From positions 25,371,376-25,435,375 of the forward strand of contig NC_079373.1 in NCBI RefSeq assembly GCF_021018895.1: a stretch of DNA of 64,000 nucleotides. The letters are read 5' to 3'. This document shows positions 45,205-55,775 of this stretch, piece by piece. The stretch comes from Seriola aureovittata (lineage: Eukaryota > Chordata > Actinopteri > Carangiformes > Carangidae). The notes beneath the pieces are model-generated. The model saw only the letters and a program-made list of their open reading frames with translations, did no database searches and was not told where the DNA came from. Every line of letters starts with the position of its first letter. The first letter of the stretch is position 1. The translations under genes and the position numbers were made by a program.

Positions 45205-45370
45205 CTGATGACTCTCAGTCCAGTGTTCCCTCTCTTTAAACTCTGTGTTTGGTCTCCACCACCTCCTGAGGGAAACATCTGGCTCTGTAGCTGCTACATG
45301 CTCCACTTTGTTCAACAGCTGCTCTCTATGTGTCTGTCTGCAGGTAGTGGACAGTGGGTTTTTACAGATG
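45205..45370 (+). repeat. Dispersed repeat, copy B (pairs with 7432-7600)
   Basis: CTCAGTCCAGTGTTCCCTCT, TTGGTCTCCACCACC, GAGGGAAACATCTGGCTCT and CAGCTGCTCTCTATGTG match the first copy. A GACGAATAAAGGACCTTGAA phrase at about 45606 may be a related tail. Confidence 0.75.
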
Positions 45371-45383
45371 TTTCTCTGAAAAC

Positions 45384-45411
45384 AGCTGCTGCTGCTGCTG
45401 CTGCTGCTGCT
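45384..45411. repeat. (GCT)n trinucleotide repeat
   Basis: Nine to ten GCT/CTG units. It lies in a 115-codon open frame with no domain; I treat it as non-coding. Confidence 0.95.
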
Positions 45412-46833
45412 TGGTCTGAAAACGACGCTATGAGAACCAGAAGAGTAAAGTTTTGTCCTGGACAGATGAAGGTGAGATTTCATTTTTTTTTTCAGCTTAA
45501 AAATGCTTCAAATTTCCTCAACTGGACAGATGTCTTTATCTCTTCTGCTCTATAAGAGCGAATCCTGTTAAAGCTACGATGTGCAGTCGTGTCTCTGTGC
45601 AGGTGACGAATAAAGGACCTTGAACTTTGCTGTATCTCTGTGTTATCACACAATGTGAAAGTCTTTACTTTTCTGGGACAGAATTTTTTTTTTTAACAGC
45701 AGACTTTGAATTTAAAACACTACATATCATCCTCCTCTAATTTCTCCTCAGGTTGAACGAACATTCATCTTATCTCCTCCCTTCCTTTGTGTCCTCCTCC
45801 TCCTCCTCCTCCTCCTCTTCCTCCCTGCGCTGCTGTGACCGGCAGACATTCAGGACTGCATGTTAAGCAAAGTTTCTTTAACAATTGATCCCGGCGAGCG
45901 TAAAGCACAGACAAATGGGCCGGGATGTGCGCCATCCATCACACCCACAGAAGACTCATTGTTTGCAGATTTTAACCTAGAGAAGTTCCTCCCGTTCTTC
46001 CCCTGTGAGACCCACAAATCATGAGCTGACAAAGGAGCCGAGCTGAGCTGAGCTGAGCCGAGCTGAGCCGGGCTGAGCCGGGCTGATCCGGGAGAAGGAG
46101 CTCGCAGGTTCACAGAGGAAAAATTCCTGCGTTTTCCCTGTTTGAAAAAAGGATGTTTGTTCAGGAAGCAGCTTGCTAATAGCAGTTTGTTTAATCAAGA
46201 AAGTTTCACTTAATTACCCAAATCCCTTTATTTCCAACAAGTGACATTGAACTGGAAACCTCAAATGTTTCTCGTGTCATCAACAGGCAACATTTACCTT
46301 AAAACCCAGTAAGAAAACAAAAGCGCAACACAGCAAAAGCTTCAAACTCTGCTGGAGTCCAACGTTTCTGGATGCAGCGGTGACGTAACCAGGTTGGAAA
46401 TTTCCAGGGGGACGACGAGTCTTCGGGACAGCTGGAGAGAACAGAGAGATCCCGAACGAGGGCCGAAAACCGCGGGGTTTCTCCAGAGATCAGAGATTGA
46501 TGAAGCTGCTGCTGCTGCAGGACGAGCAGAGTTCAGTAGGTCTGAATTATTCCACCTGTCTCCTCTCACTGACGACTGCTTTCCTAGTTATCTCTATTTT
46601 TAGGACAGAGAATTATGAGGGCCTGACAGGTAAAAAGAAGAAGAAGAAGATGGAAATATTTTGAAAAATTTGGGGGTTTTAATAGAATGAAGTCGTAGTT
46701 TCTGGAAATGCTGTTTGAAAACACGTCCAGAAAACATGAAAAAACAGCTTTAATTTTCATTTCATTAGACTAAAATTTGTAATAAACTGGTGCTAACAAA
46801 TATTTTATAAATTGTTTTTCATCAACTTTCTTC
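45412..46833. other. No gene seen; CCT run and possible conserved element
   Basis: 45792-45824 is a (CCT)n run. 45845-46035 is repeat-poor (TTAACAATTGATCCCGGCG, CATTGTTTGCAGATTTTAAC, ACAAATCATGAGCTGACAAA) and could be a conserved regulatory element. 46036-46090 is a GAGCTGAGCCG-type short tandem array. Confidence 0.45.
46036..46092. repeat. GAGCTGAGCC short tandem array
   Basis: About ten five-base GAGCT/GAGCC/GGGCT units run head to tail. Confidence 0.85.
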
Positions 46834-46864
<31 letters not shown>

Positions 46865-46866
46865 TC
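46834..46866. repeat. (TTTC)n tetranucleotide repeat
   Basis: About eight TTTC units. Confidence 0.95.
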
Positions 46867-46964
46867 CTTTATTCTTGTAAAATTAGGACTTTGTCTCAGA
46901 AAATGTCTCATATTCATTTTCATCGTACGATTTTCTTTGTTGGGTTGAATTTTGTGCGACCTGA

Positions 46965-46999
46965 CCTCACATGAAGTGGTTGAAAATGGATGGATGGAT
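46965..46999 (+). mobile_element. LINE 3' tail relic
   Basis: CATGAAGTGGTTGAAAATGG followed by ATGGATGGATTGAA resembles the common fish LINE terminus (a GCGG-type word, then AAAATGGATGGATGG). Only the tail is present. Confidence 0.45.
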
Positions 47000-49634
47000 T
47001 GAACACAAAATACCCGTTCATACATTATGATATGTCTTACCTGTGAAATGATGCAGCTGCTTCCAGGAAACTGACAGAGTCTGAACCCCCCGACAGATGT
47101 GCGCAGCTGAGGAGCTACGACTGGTACTTTTTTAAACTTTCTAAAAACCCCACAATCCAATTTTTAGCTGCTGAACAAATTCTGTTTATCTTATCTAATT
47201 TACAAAAGGAGAGAACATTGTGTTTCGCAGGAGCTTTAGAGTAGAGTGACGCCCAAAACAACAAACAACTGAACACCTGAGTCCTAATCTTACCTGACAA
47301 CATAAAGCGAAACAAAAGAAAAGCATTTAATCCAAACTCTTAACTGGAGAAAAACAGTTCAATACTCTAATTTACAAGATAATTACCATCGAATGTAAAT
47401 ACCCTCACTAAAACAGTCTGACTGACGAGCTTTCCCTGTGACACTGCGGAGACATAATAGCTGTTTTGTATTTTTTATTTAATGAATAAATGAAGCGTTA
47501 CATTTATTAACAGCAGCGTCTGTAGAAGGTGTTTGAGGTGAGTCTCATCTGTGGCTCAGGCAGGAAAAACCATGTTTGTTAAGGTCAGAGAAAGATGCAG
47601 GTTTCCATTAAATGTAAATAAACACATTATGTCTAAAGTCTGGATTAAACCAGACCAGGATCTTCCCCTAATCTTAACCACAGGCATTTAGAGTCCAAAG
47701 AGATGCTGCAGTCACCACATACAAATACATAAATATAAATAAATAAAAATTCCTTACTGTGTTAATAGAAAACTTAATCTGATCAGGTCAAAATGTATTT
47801 GCTGTTGCAAATGAGTTGTCAGTAAATGTAATTTCTAGGACACGGTGTTATACAGGAGGAGGAAGGAAAATAAATTCATGCATGTCTTATTTTATCACAG
47901 TTGACCGCTGTGGCAGAGGAAAGTGAGCATGAAATGTAACGTCTGAGAAAAGCAGGTGTAAAAATCTGCTGCAGTGTAGCAGACGAACAGGAAAAAAACC
48001 TTCTCTCCAACCAGTAATGTCAAGTTCAGCTGCTCAGTTGGTTTTCCAGACGTACGTGCATCTGAAGAGCCTGACGTCAGCCGCACTTCATGCAAATGAG
48101 ACGACCTGCGGTCGCAGTAAACACTCAGCCAATTTAAAAAGTGCTGTGATGCCAAATTCTTCACGTCTGATTACGATTTGCGAACTTCTTATAAATGTCT
48201 CTTTGAAGTTAGATGTCATGTCGCACGGTTGAGTTCTAAGCCGACTCAGATCTTTAGTCTTAGTGGATAAACGTGAAATAAATGTTCAGTGAGCAGCAGC
48301 AAGTATTCAAACCAAGTAACTCAGAGAAATCTGTCATGTGAGTAACCTCCTCCAACCTGCAGCCGTCTCCCTGCGTCAGCTGATGTGGTGTCAGGACGGA
48401 GCTGCTGTAATATTACTAAAGACTTTCTTAAAGAGTGGAGCGGTGGCAGCGGTCTGGTTAATATTCCCCGAGGGACGTCCTTTAAAGATGTGATAAATGA
48501 TAGAGAACACCGCGTCTGACACCTGCGATTAGCCAACATTCATCAACAGGAGCTAACCACTCCCCTAGAAATGGCTTCCAGGAAACACACCTCCCTGTTG
48601 TAATAAATGCACTCATCTCTGATAATAATTCACAGGGAAAAAAAGAAAAAGAAAACTGAGAGTGTAAATGAGTGGCTGGAAGCGGAGCTGTGAGGCTGCT
48701 AACAGGAACAAATGATGAAGTAAAGATTTGTCCTGATGGGGAAATATTAATCTGTTCGCAGGCCGACAGCGCCGAGTAACAACAGAAAAAATAACACAAC
48801 TATAAATAAGAAGAAGGTCAAGTGTTTCTGCAGGACGTCCGCCGGGCAGCCATTTTGGGGGAGCGGCCGCACACGACAAGTCCATCGCCTTCAGGACTGA
48901 ACGACAGTGTCTGATACTTCAAGAGAGGGTGAGACTGATGAGAGAACCTGATGAAATGAAACACATAACGTGTGTTTCCATCAGGAACTAATTACGTAGC
49001 GAGTGCGTCTTCAAGTATTAAACCCCTTCTGACATGTGATCGCAGGTGTAAAATCTAAGATAAGGTTTCGTTAGTTAAGGTTTCCCTGTGTGTGCGATGA
49101 CATTTCGTCACGTCCCATCCTGAACCCAGGTTCTGTTTTCTGTGTCTAACCTTAACTCTCGTTTTTAGATTTTACACTTCCCGCCATCGTGTGATTGTCG
49201 ACCCCGCCCCTAATGTGTTCACTTTTCCTCCCATTTACAACTGCGCTCCTGTAACACTGTCACACTCATGATGGATAGTTTAAAAAAGAAGAAGAATCAA
49301 AGATATCTTCATTTTTATTTCTTTTGTTTTTGTTTGAACCTTGAGCCTCGAGCTCGAGATGCGGAGGGAGCTACAATTTATTTTTTCCTCACTTGCAGTC
49401 GTTCTCCCTGTAAACACACACCGATGTGTTAAAATCGGTGGAGTTCCCCTTTTTTAACACACACGCAATTAAACGCCAATATTTCACTCGCGCCAGAGCA
49501 AAAACGGGAAATCTGCACCACAGCTGGAAAATGGGATGAGCTGCAGCCGTCACATTAATAGTCACAGCTCACAACTGCTGTCACTTTGAGAGGCAAAGCT
49601 GAACATTCAGATATATAATGAATTAGCGCCATCT

Positions 49635-49638
<4 letters not shown>
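47000..49638. other. No gene seen
   Basis: Mixed single-copy-looking sequence. 48040-48180 contains an octamer ATGCAAAT and CGGTCGCAG words and is low in repeats. No exon is recognised on either strand. Confidence 0.4.

Positions 49639-49676
<38 letters not shown>
49639..49676. repeat. (CA)n microsatellite
   Basis: About 19 perfect CA units. Confidence 0.97.
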
Positions 49677-49677
<1 letters not shown>

Positions 49678-50047
49678 CTGTGCGGCTGCATTATCAGGCA
49701 GATTAAATGGATTCTCAGTGTTATTTAAAAAGTAATGATGAGACTAATGGAGGCTGTTTCTCCTCCCCTCACAGCTGCTAGAATCCAGACGTTGTAAAAA
49801 AATAAATAAAATAAGATATAAGACCCCGATCACGCTCACAGGTTCACAACAGAAGAGTCAAACTGGCCTTAAAGAACCGGCGAGCCTGTGTGGTTTGTTC
49901 AGCTGCAGGAAAATGACGGCGACGTGTTCAACGCTCGTGTTTCATGTTGTCACAGCGTCTCTGAAGCCTCCAGTCAAACGAGTGATCAATGGTTTCCCCA
50001 CAAACAGCTGCTCTGTGGTCAGACGACCGCCACGAACACAATTCATC

Positions 50048-50051
<4 letters not shown>

Positions 50052-50083
<32 letters not shown>
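50052..50083. repeat. (TG)n microsatellite
   Basis: About 16 perfect TG units. Confidence 0.97.
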
Positions 50084-50086
<3 letters not shown>

Positions 50087-50880
50087 CGAGTTTCCCTTGG
50101 GGTCCACACGGGAAAAGTAGCTACTACAAATTCATGAAATTACATTAATCAGAGGAAAATGAAAGTAAGATCACAAACATATGCAGATACAGCGTGTGTG
50201 AACATATATAAATACACACACTTACATAAGAACCAGGTCATTAAATATAACAAGTTACAGCACAAGCTTATTTATTTTTACAATCAGCTGCAAACACACA
50301 ATTAGTGTTTTTAAATACCCAGTCTCCTAGAACAATATAGATCAATACACTTCCATTATAGTCTTTTTTGAAAAACAATCTTACTATTTCTTCCTGTACC
50401 GAATGGTTCTCCTTAAACTATTAGTTGCAGGAGAGAGAGGAGAAAGTGCAGCAGAGGGAACGAGACGATCGTCCAGTTGGGAACTAGAGAGAACGTTTGA
50501 CTGGAGAACACAACCAGGAACATCTGTTCATCTATCTATGTTTGTGAGGACCGACATTTGACGGCACAACGATGTGTATAAATAGGACACCTCACTGTTG
50601 TATGAATGTGATTTAAACATTGGCAGACTGTTGATAGTCTCCACTTTCACACTCCCGTGTCTCAGAAACAAGAATTGACAACCAGACACTGTGAAATTAT
50701 TTGAGAACATCATTTCACAGTTAAAAAAAAAAAAAAAACCTTTAAATTGAACCCATAATAAAAACCACCTGTTTTCTCTCAGTTTTTATCAACCCCGATG
50801 TTTCAGTGGGTCAAATGCATTTTTATCACTAGAGAACACAAGCAGGTGTTTTACCTGACAGCCGATCACCATTTCTGATC
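50084..50880. other. No gene seen
   Basis: AT-rich sequence with an A16 run at about 50723-50738. No family or exon is recognised. Confidence 0.4.
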
Positions 50881-50884
50881 GTGA

Positions 50885-51430
50885 AGATGTGTTGTTTTAC
50901 GAGGACATATTGTTTGAGAGGACACTTGTTGGTTGTGACAACATTTTCCTTGGTTTTTAAATGTCTTGGTAAGTGTTGTAAGAACATGTTGAAAAGGATG
51001 TTTTGGCTGCAACGACATGTTGTTACTTATGAGGACAAGTTGCCTTTAGAGGACAGTTTGGTTGTGAGGACGAAATGCAAGTCTCAAGGACATTTTTGAG
51101 AGGGTAGATTTGCCGTTAAGACAAGTTGCCCGAGAGGACCATTTGTTTGCAAGGACAGTTTGGGTGTAAAGGGGGACGTGTTTCTTGTGAGGACACTTCA
51201 GTTGTTGCCAAAACACGTGAAGACGTTTTGGTTTTTGAGGACAACTTTCTTGTAAGGACATGTTGTTTGAGTGGACAGGGTGTTTGTCAGAACACCGTGG
51301 TTTCAGGTACATTTTTAATATGTTCTTGTGAGGACACTTTGTTTGTTAGAACATGTGGTTTATGAGGACATTTGTCCTTGTGAGGACTATAGATTTGAGG
51401 AAATCTGTGTTGCTTGTGAGGACATGTTGG
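50885..51430 (+). repeat. Degenerate GTGAGGACA-type tandem array
   Basis: The word TGAGGACA or a one-base variant (AGAGGACA, AAGGACA, TGAGGACT) recurs about 20 times at roughly 15-45 base spacing, usually followed by TTTG or TTG. This is an old, diverged minisatellite. A similar but weaker set of GGGGACA words lies at 57550-57700. Open frames here (72-88 codons) are products of the array. Confidence 0.75.
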
Positions 51431-52584
51431 GTCAAATGTTCTTGATCTGGTCAGAAAGTCCAGAAATGAAACAGCAACAGAAACCGTATCCATCCCACAG
51501 ACGTGTTAGTAAAGATGTTTTCCCGCCAACTGCGTCTGAGTGAAGACGACAGCGCTGGGATCCTCCTCCGTTCCAGGGTCTGAGCTTCAAAAGGTCTTTG
51601 TGAATTTTAATGTCACAGAGAGTCTCGCTGACGCTTAGCGAGTGGCTGTAATTAGTGTTTGTTAAGATGAATGCAGGCGCATCCTCATTAGCATAGCAGC
51701 ATTTAATGAGCAGCACCATCACAGAGCTCTAATCACCAGGATAAACAAATGAGAGGAGGAAAAATCATTACCTGCTGAATAAAAACACGTCTCATCCGTG
51801 TTGACTGTGATGGTTTACAGGCCTGACAGATACACCAGGAGCAGGAAATAAACCCCAACCAGAAACACATCCTCTATTCTATTCATTTCATTTCCACTCT
51901 TTCTTTTCTTTCCTCCTTTTGTTGACAATTACAGTCGTTCTCTTCTCTCCTTCCTTTGTTGTCTCTCTTTTTCTTTTAGTTCTTCTCTGTGACAATTAGT
52001 ATTAGAGCCACAGTTTCAAGATTCAAGTATGATACAGATAAAGAAATATATCTATAAAAACATTTTTTAAATTACAGTTACAATATTCTGATTAAAAAAG
52101 GAGAAAAATCTACATCGCTGCAGAAAATGATTAACACTGTAAGTGCACGAGCCAAAACAAGCAGCAGGGAAGATAATTCACGTACTGATTTGAGTTTCAT
52201 AAGAGGAAGTTCTTGAGATTAGCAGCCAATTCAAGCAGCTAGCTGTGATGTTGAAGAAGTAAAAGTGTCTTTCATACCTTTACCTTTACCTTACCCTTGT
52301 GGTACTTCTCAGTGTACCATTAAATATAGAAGTCCATCTAGGAGCCTTAAAATGGGTTGTTTTGTGTCGTAAAGCTTTACTCTCTCTTTCTCTCTCTCAC
52401 TTTACCAATCATCTGCCATCCACGTGTCACATGTTGCAAGTAAATACGCAATGCCCTCTGGGAAACATGATGAGAGATATGGCCTGAATGATATAAAGCA
52501 AAAGCTTGCAAACGGGAGAGCGTCTTTAATTTCCTACGATTTGAAGGAGATAAAAACGTCCAAATAATTTATTAGTTTGAGATG
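51431..52584. other. No gene seen; possible conserved element at 51600-51760
   Basis: 51600-51760 has GGCTGTAATTAGTGTTTG, ATCCTCATTAGCATAGC and AGCTCTAATCACCAGG in a repeat-free context. 51890-51990 is pyrimidine-rich. No gene is recognised. Confidence 0.45.
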
Positions 52585-53140
52585 CCATCCATCCATCCAT
52601 CCATCTGTTTTCTGCCTCTTATGTGGTGGCTGCAGGACAATCAGGTGTCCTGAGTGGTTTCCAGGGCCGATGACATATATAGTATCTCCACCGTGTCTTG
52701 TGTCTAATGTTGTGTCTCCTAGAAGTTTGAAGTGCCAAAAAAACCACCAAAGGAAGGCACCCAGGAGGGTCCTGATCAGGTTCCTCAACAGCAACAGGCT
52801 CCTTCTGATGCAAACAAACAGCGGCTCTAAGCGGAGCTGCCTGTGGATGTCCAACCTCCCGGGTCTGTCTCTAAAGAGTGAGTCCAGTCAGAGGAAGTTT
52901 CATTTCAGCGGCTTGTATCCACGAGCTCAGTCTTTCTGTTTCCAGCCGAAGCTCGAGACCATAGTTGAGGGTTGGAAAGTAGCTCGACTGGTAAATCGAA
53001 AGCTGTGTCTTCCCCACATTGGTCCAGTATGAAGCCCCAACTACAGCTTGATGACGCCGCAGTCCACCTGTCGGCTTCACGCTCCATTTCACCTCGTGAA
53101 CAAGATCCCGACAGTCCCTCCAGCCCAGAGGGAACAATCC
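52585..53140 (-). pseudogene. LINE 3' end: reverse-transcriptase C-terminal fragment
   Basis: On the - strand from about 53137 the frame reads KTQLSIYQSSYFPTLNYGLE, then TERLSSWIQAAEMKL. It later gives LRLEPLFVCIRRS and a W-R-Y-Y-like word, matching the end of a fish non-LTR reverse transcriptase (usual words KAKLSIYRSIY, PTLTYGHELW, RIQAAEMSFLRR, LGVEPLLLRIERSQLRWFGH). Frameshifts and stops break it. The element ends, in its own direction, with a (GGAT)n tail at 52604-52585, which is this family's typical 3' end. The 151-codon + strand frame here is the antisense shadow. Confidence 0.8.
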
Positions 53141-55599
53141 TCAGTTTTCCAGCAGAGAACTGTGGCCTCAGACGTCAAGGACCGTCCACCACTATTCTCT
53201 TTATTTATTGTTTTATTTTTAAGAAAACCTTTCCAAAGCAAACATATAACTTTGTCTTTGAAGGAGAAATTATAAAATAGCCTCGGCTTCAGGTCAAGGT
53301 TGGGTCTTAGAACCAGGGTCAGTCAGGTTGGGTCCTAAAGGTGCAGGTTCCGGCTCGGTTCTAGTCTCGGTTTTAGGCTTTAGTCCCGCTCTCTGGAACA
53401 ACGTGATACCAAATATTAAGTCACTGACTTTTCGCCAAGACTCAAATGAAAAAATGCAACTGAGCCAAATTATCCTTTTTCTTTTCTCATTTTTGCTTTG
53501 TTTGTTTTCTTGCAGGTTTTATTATATTTTATTTTATCTTGCCTCATTTTATTTCTGTATGAGTGAGTCTGTGTTTCAGCCCCTGGCTTTTTTCCTCCTC
53601 TGTTTCCTTGTTGTTGTACCTTAACTGTGCCGTTTTAATTGGGCAAACAAATAAACTTGACACAGCTTGGGGTTACTTTCTGCTTTAATAACTCCACTGC
53701 CACTTGTGAAATTAAATATACAAAAACATATAAAACAACAAAAAGAAATTAACACATGTTGAACTTTCTCACATACAAAAGATTTATTTTTATTTCCCAA
53801 ATCTGATAAATCACGATTCAGATGTTCAAACCCTCATGTCAAGATTCACCTCAGGCTTTGTCATCTCACCCGTTATCCTCATAAATAACTGAGCAGAATT
53901 AATGGAAACAGCGTGAGCTGAAAACATTCACACTGTCACACATTAGCATACTAATTAAAATACCATCATATCCCTCAGCATACAGATCCTCACACTCCTC
54001 CCACTCACTAACACAGCTCCCTCTGGTCTTTGGTTGACCTCTGACCTCTCCGTGCTGCAATGATGACACTGATTTCATTAATTCTCGGCGCACTCAGATG
54101 TAATTAACGAGCCGGCGGAGCGGCTGGAGGTGGATATCAATCAATGAGATGCTGACGACGTGGGCGGCGGTTCCTCCGTCCTCCCACATGTTCGGACGTG
54201 TCCATCAAACGTACAGGATGTTAATATTAACGCCACCGCAGACTCTCAGGAAACCGATGTACTGTCAACAGAGTCTTTAACTTTAATTATTCATGAGCCA
54301 TTTCCGCAGAGAGCCTCCGCTGCTCCACTTACGATGACAGAAGAGGTGAAAGTGATTTTATTTAAATGGTTTTAATATTTAGGGTTGTGTTTTTTTTTGT
54401 TTTTTTTAACTTTCCTGAAACGAGCGGCGGTTTGAAAGGAAAGGTGAATCTTTCGATGTGTGTGGGAGAGCGAAGAGAGGCAAATGTTTTTCACAACAGG
54501 GGGAAAATTACAGGTAACTAAAATCAATGCTGCTGACATTAAAACATGCAGGTTTGTTCTGTAGGAGGTCTTTTGGGAAAATACAGGAGTTTTCTATCTG
54601 TTTTTCTCAGAGATTTAAAATGTATTAGATTTACCACCGCGGTTCGATCGACCGTTATTTAATCCCCCTCGGAGCCAGGTCTGTCAGGTTCTGGATTCCT
54701 CCCCATGCTGAAGGTTTGTGCATGGAGAGAAATACTCAGTGTACAATCAGGTGGGAGGGTGGCGTCTGTTTCTTTAGCCTTTACAAATCCAAAGACCAGA
54801 CGTGTAAGAACCGGGTTAAACTGTGTTTCATTCGCTCTAACGTGCAGTAGTGACAGTTACATGCAGAGTTTCAGGTTGTCCGTCCGTCCGGAAAAACCTC
54901 AAGGGAATCCTTTCAAATTTTGGCACAAATGTCCACCTGCACTTAAATTCCATAAAACTGCTGTAAACCGATGGCTCTTGAACACAACCCTGCTCACTGA
55001 CACTCAGGCCTGCCCCCTTCTGCCTCACCTGCAGACACTCCCCTGATAAACAGGCTACAGCAGTTAGAGAAGAAGAAGAAGAAGAAGAAGAGCACATGCA
55101 CAGGTGATCAGCTGGGCTGTGGTTGGGAGGAAGAGTGACAACAGAGGTATGTGGGATTATTTTTCATCTCTGCTTCAGCTGTGATCATTCATGTGGCAGA
55201 TGAAGGTATTTTTATCTTGTTTTACAATATTTAGTCTTAGATTTTAGACAGACAGAGTCCTGCCCTCTTAAACTCTTCAAACATGAGTCGCTTCAGTGAG
55301 GTTCATGATCTAAATGCCTGTAGATGGGATCTGCTGCTCCTCCTGCAGCCTTTCTTTGTGTGTTTTATAATGAACATTTAGCTTGTTTTCATATATTTGA
55401 TTGTTTTCTAGCATTTATTAGTGGCTGGCTCGACACTGAAGCAAAAACACAGAGTCAAAACAAAAGATGCTTCATCATCTTCTTCAGAGCAGGAGAAAGT
55501 AGAGAGAGGAATCTCAAAAAACTGATGTCAGCACGCTGGAGCGGCGCTCGGAGGAGAGCCGCTGTCCTTCACGTCAACACGGCCTCTGGTCAGGACGCC
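53141..55599. other. No gene seen; possible conserved element at 54070-54350
   Basis: 53480-53660 is a T-rich stretch ending in GGGCAAACAAATAAACTTGA, which looks like a retroelement or transcript 3' end. 54070-54350 (ATGTAATTAACGAGCC, GATATCAATCAATGAG, TTAATTATTCATGAGCC) is a repeat-poor block with homeodomain-type cores. A (GAA)n run lies at 55063-55090. Confidence 0.45.
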
Positions 55600-55775
55600 A
55601 CCTGGGCGCCTTCCGATGGAGGCCTCGGGGGAAACCCTGAACACGCTGGAGAGGTTACAGATCCTCTGTTTCTGACCTGGGAACGCCTCAGGGTGCCCCT
55701 GGAGGAGCTGGAAGAAGTTGCTGGGGAGAGGAACATCTCGACTAATCTGAAAATGGACGTTCTGGATCTGCACGT
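55600..55775 (+). mobile_element. LINE reverse-transcriptase extreme C-terminal fragment
   Basis: LTWERLRVPLEELEEVAGER is a near match to the LAWERLGVPPEELEEVAGE end of the fish LINE protein whose other fragment lies at 52585-53140. The upstream GGNPEHAGEV region aligns only loosely with the GRPRTRWRDYV segment. It is inside an accidental 275-codon open frame (55324-56151) that continues past the LINE end and is not a gene. Confidence 0.75.

Noticed and set aside
45208..45555. Poly-Ala (GCT)n open frame as a protein
   Set aside because: The first part is a dispersed repeat copy also found at 7432, and no domain or splice structure supports it.
50885..51430. CRISPR-like array
   Set aside because: The repeats are short, diverged and irregularly spaced, with no unique spacers; the genome is a vertebrate's. 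The 52-bp array at 42882 was rejected as CRISPR for the same reasons.
53328..53660. Small membrane protein (98 codons, very hydrophobic) with a poly(A) signal
   Set aside because: The hydrophobicity comes from T-rich sequence; the AAATAAAC tail fits a retroelement 3' end better.
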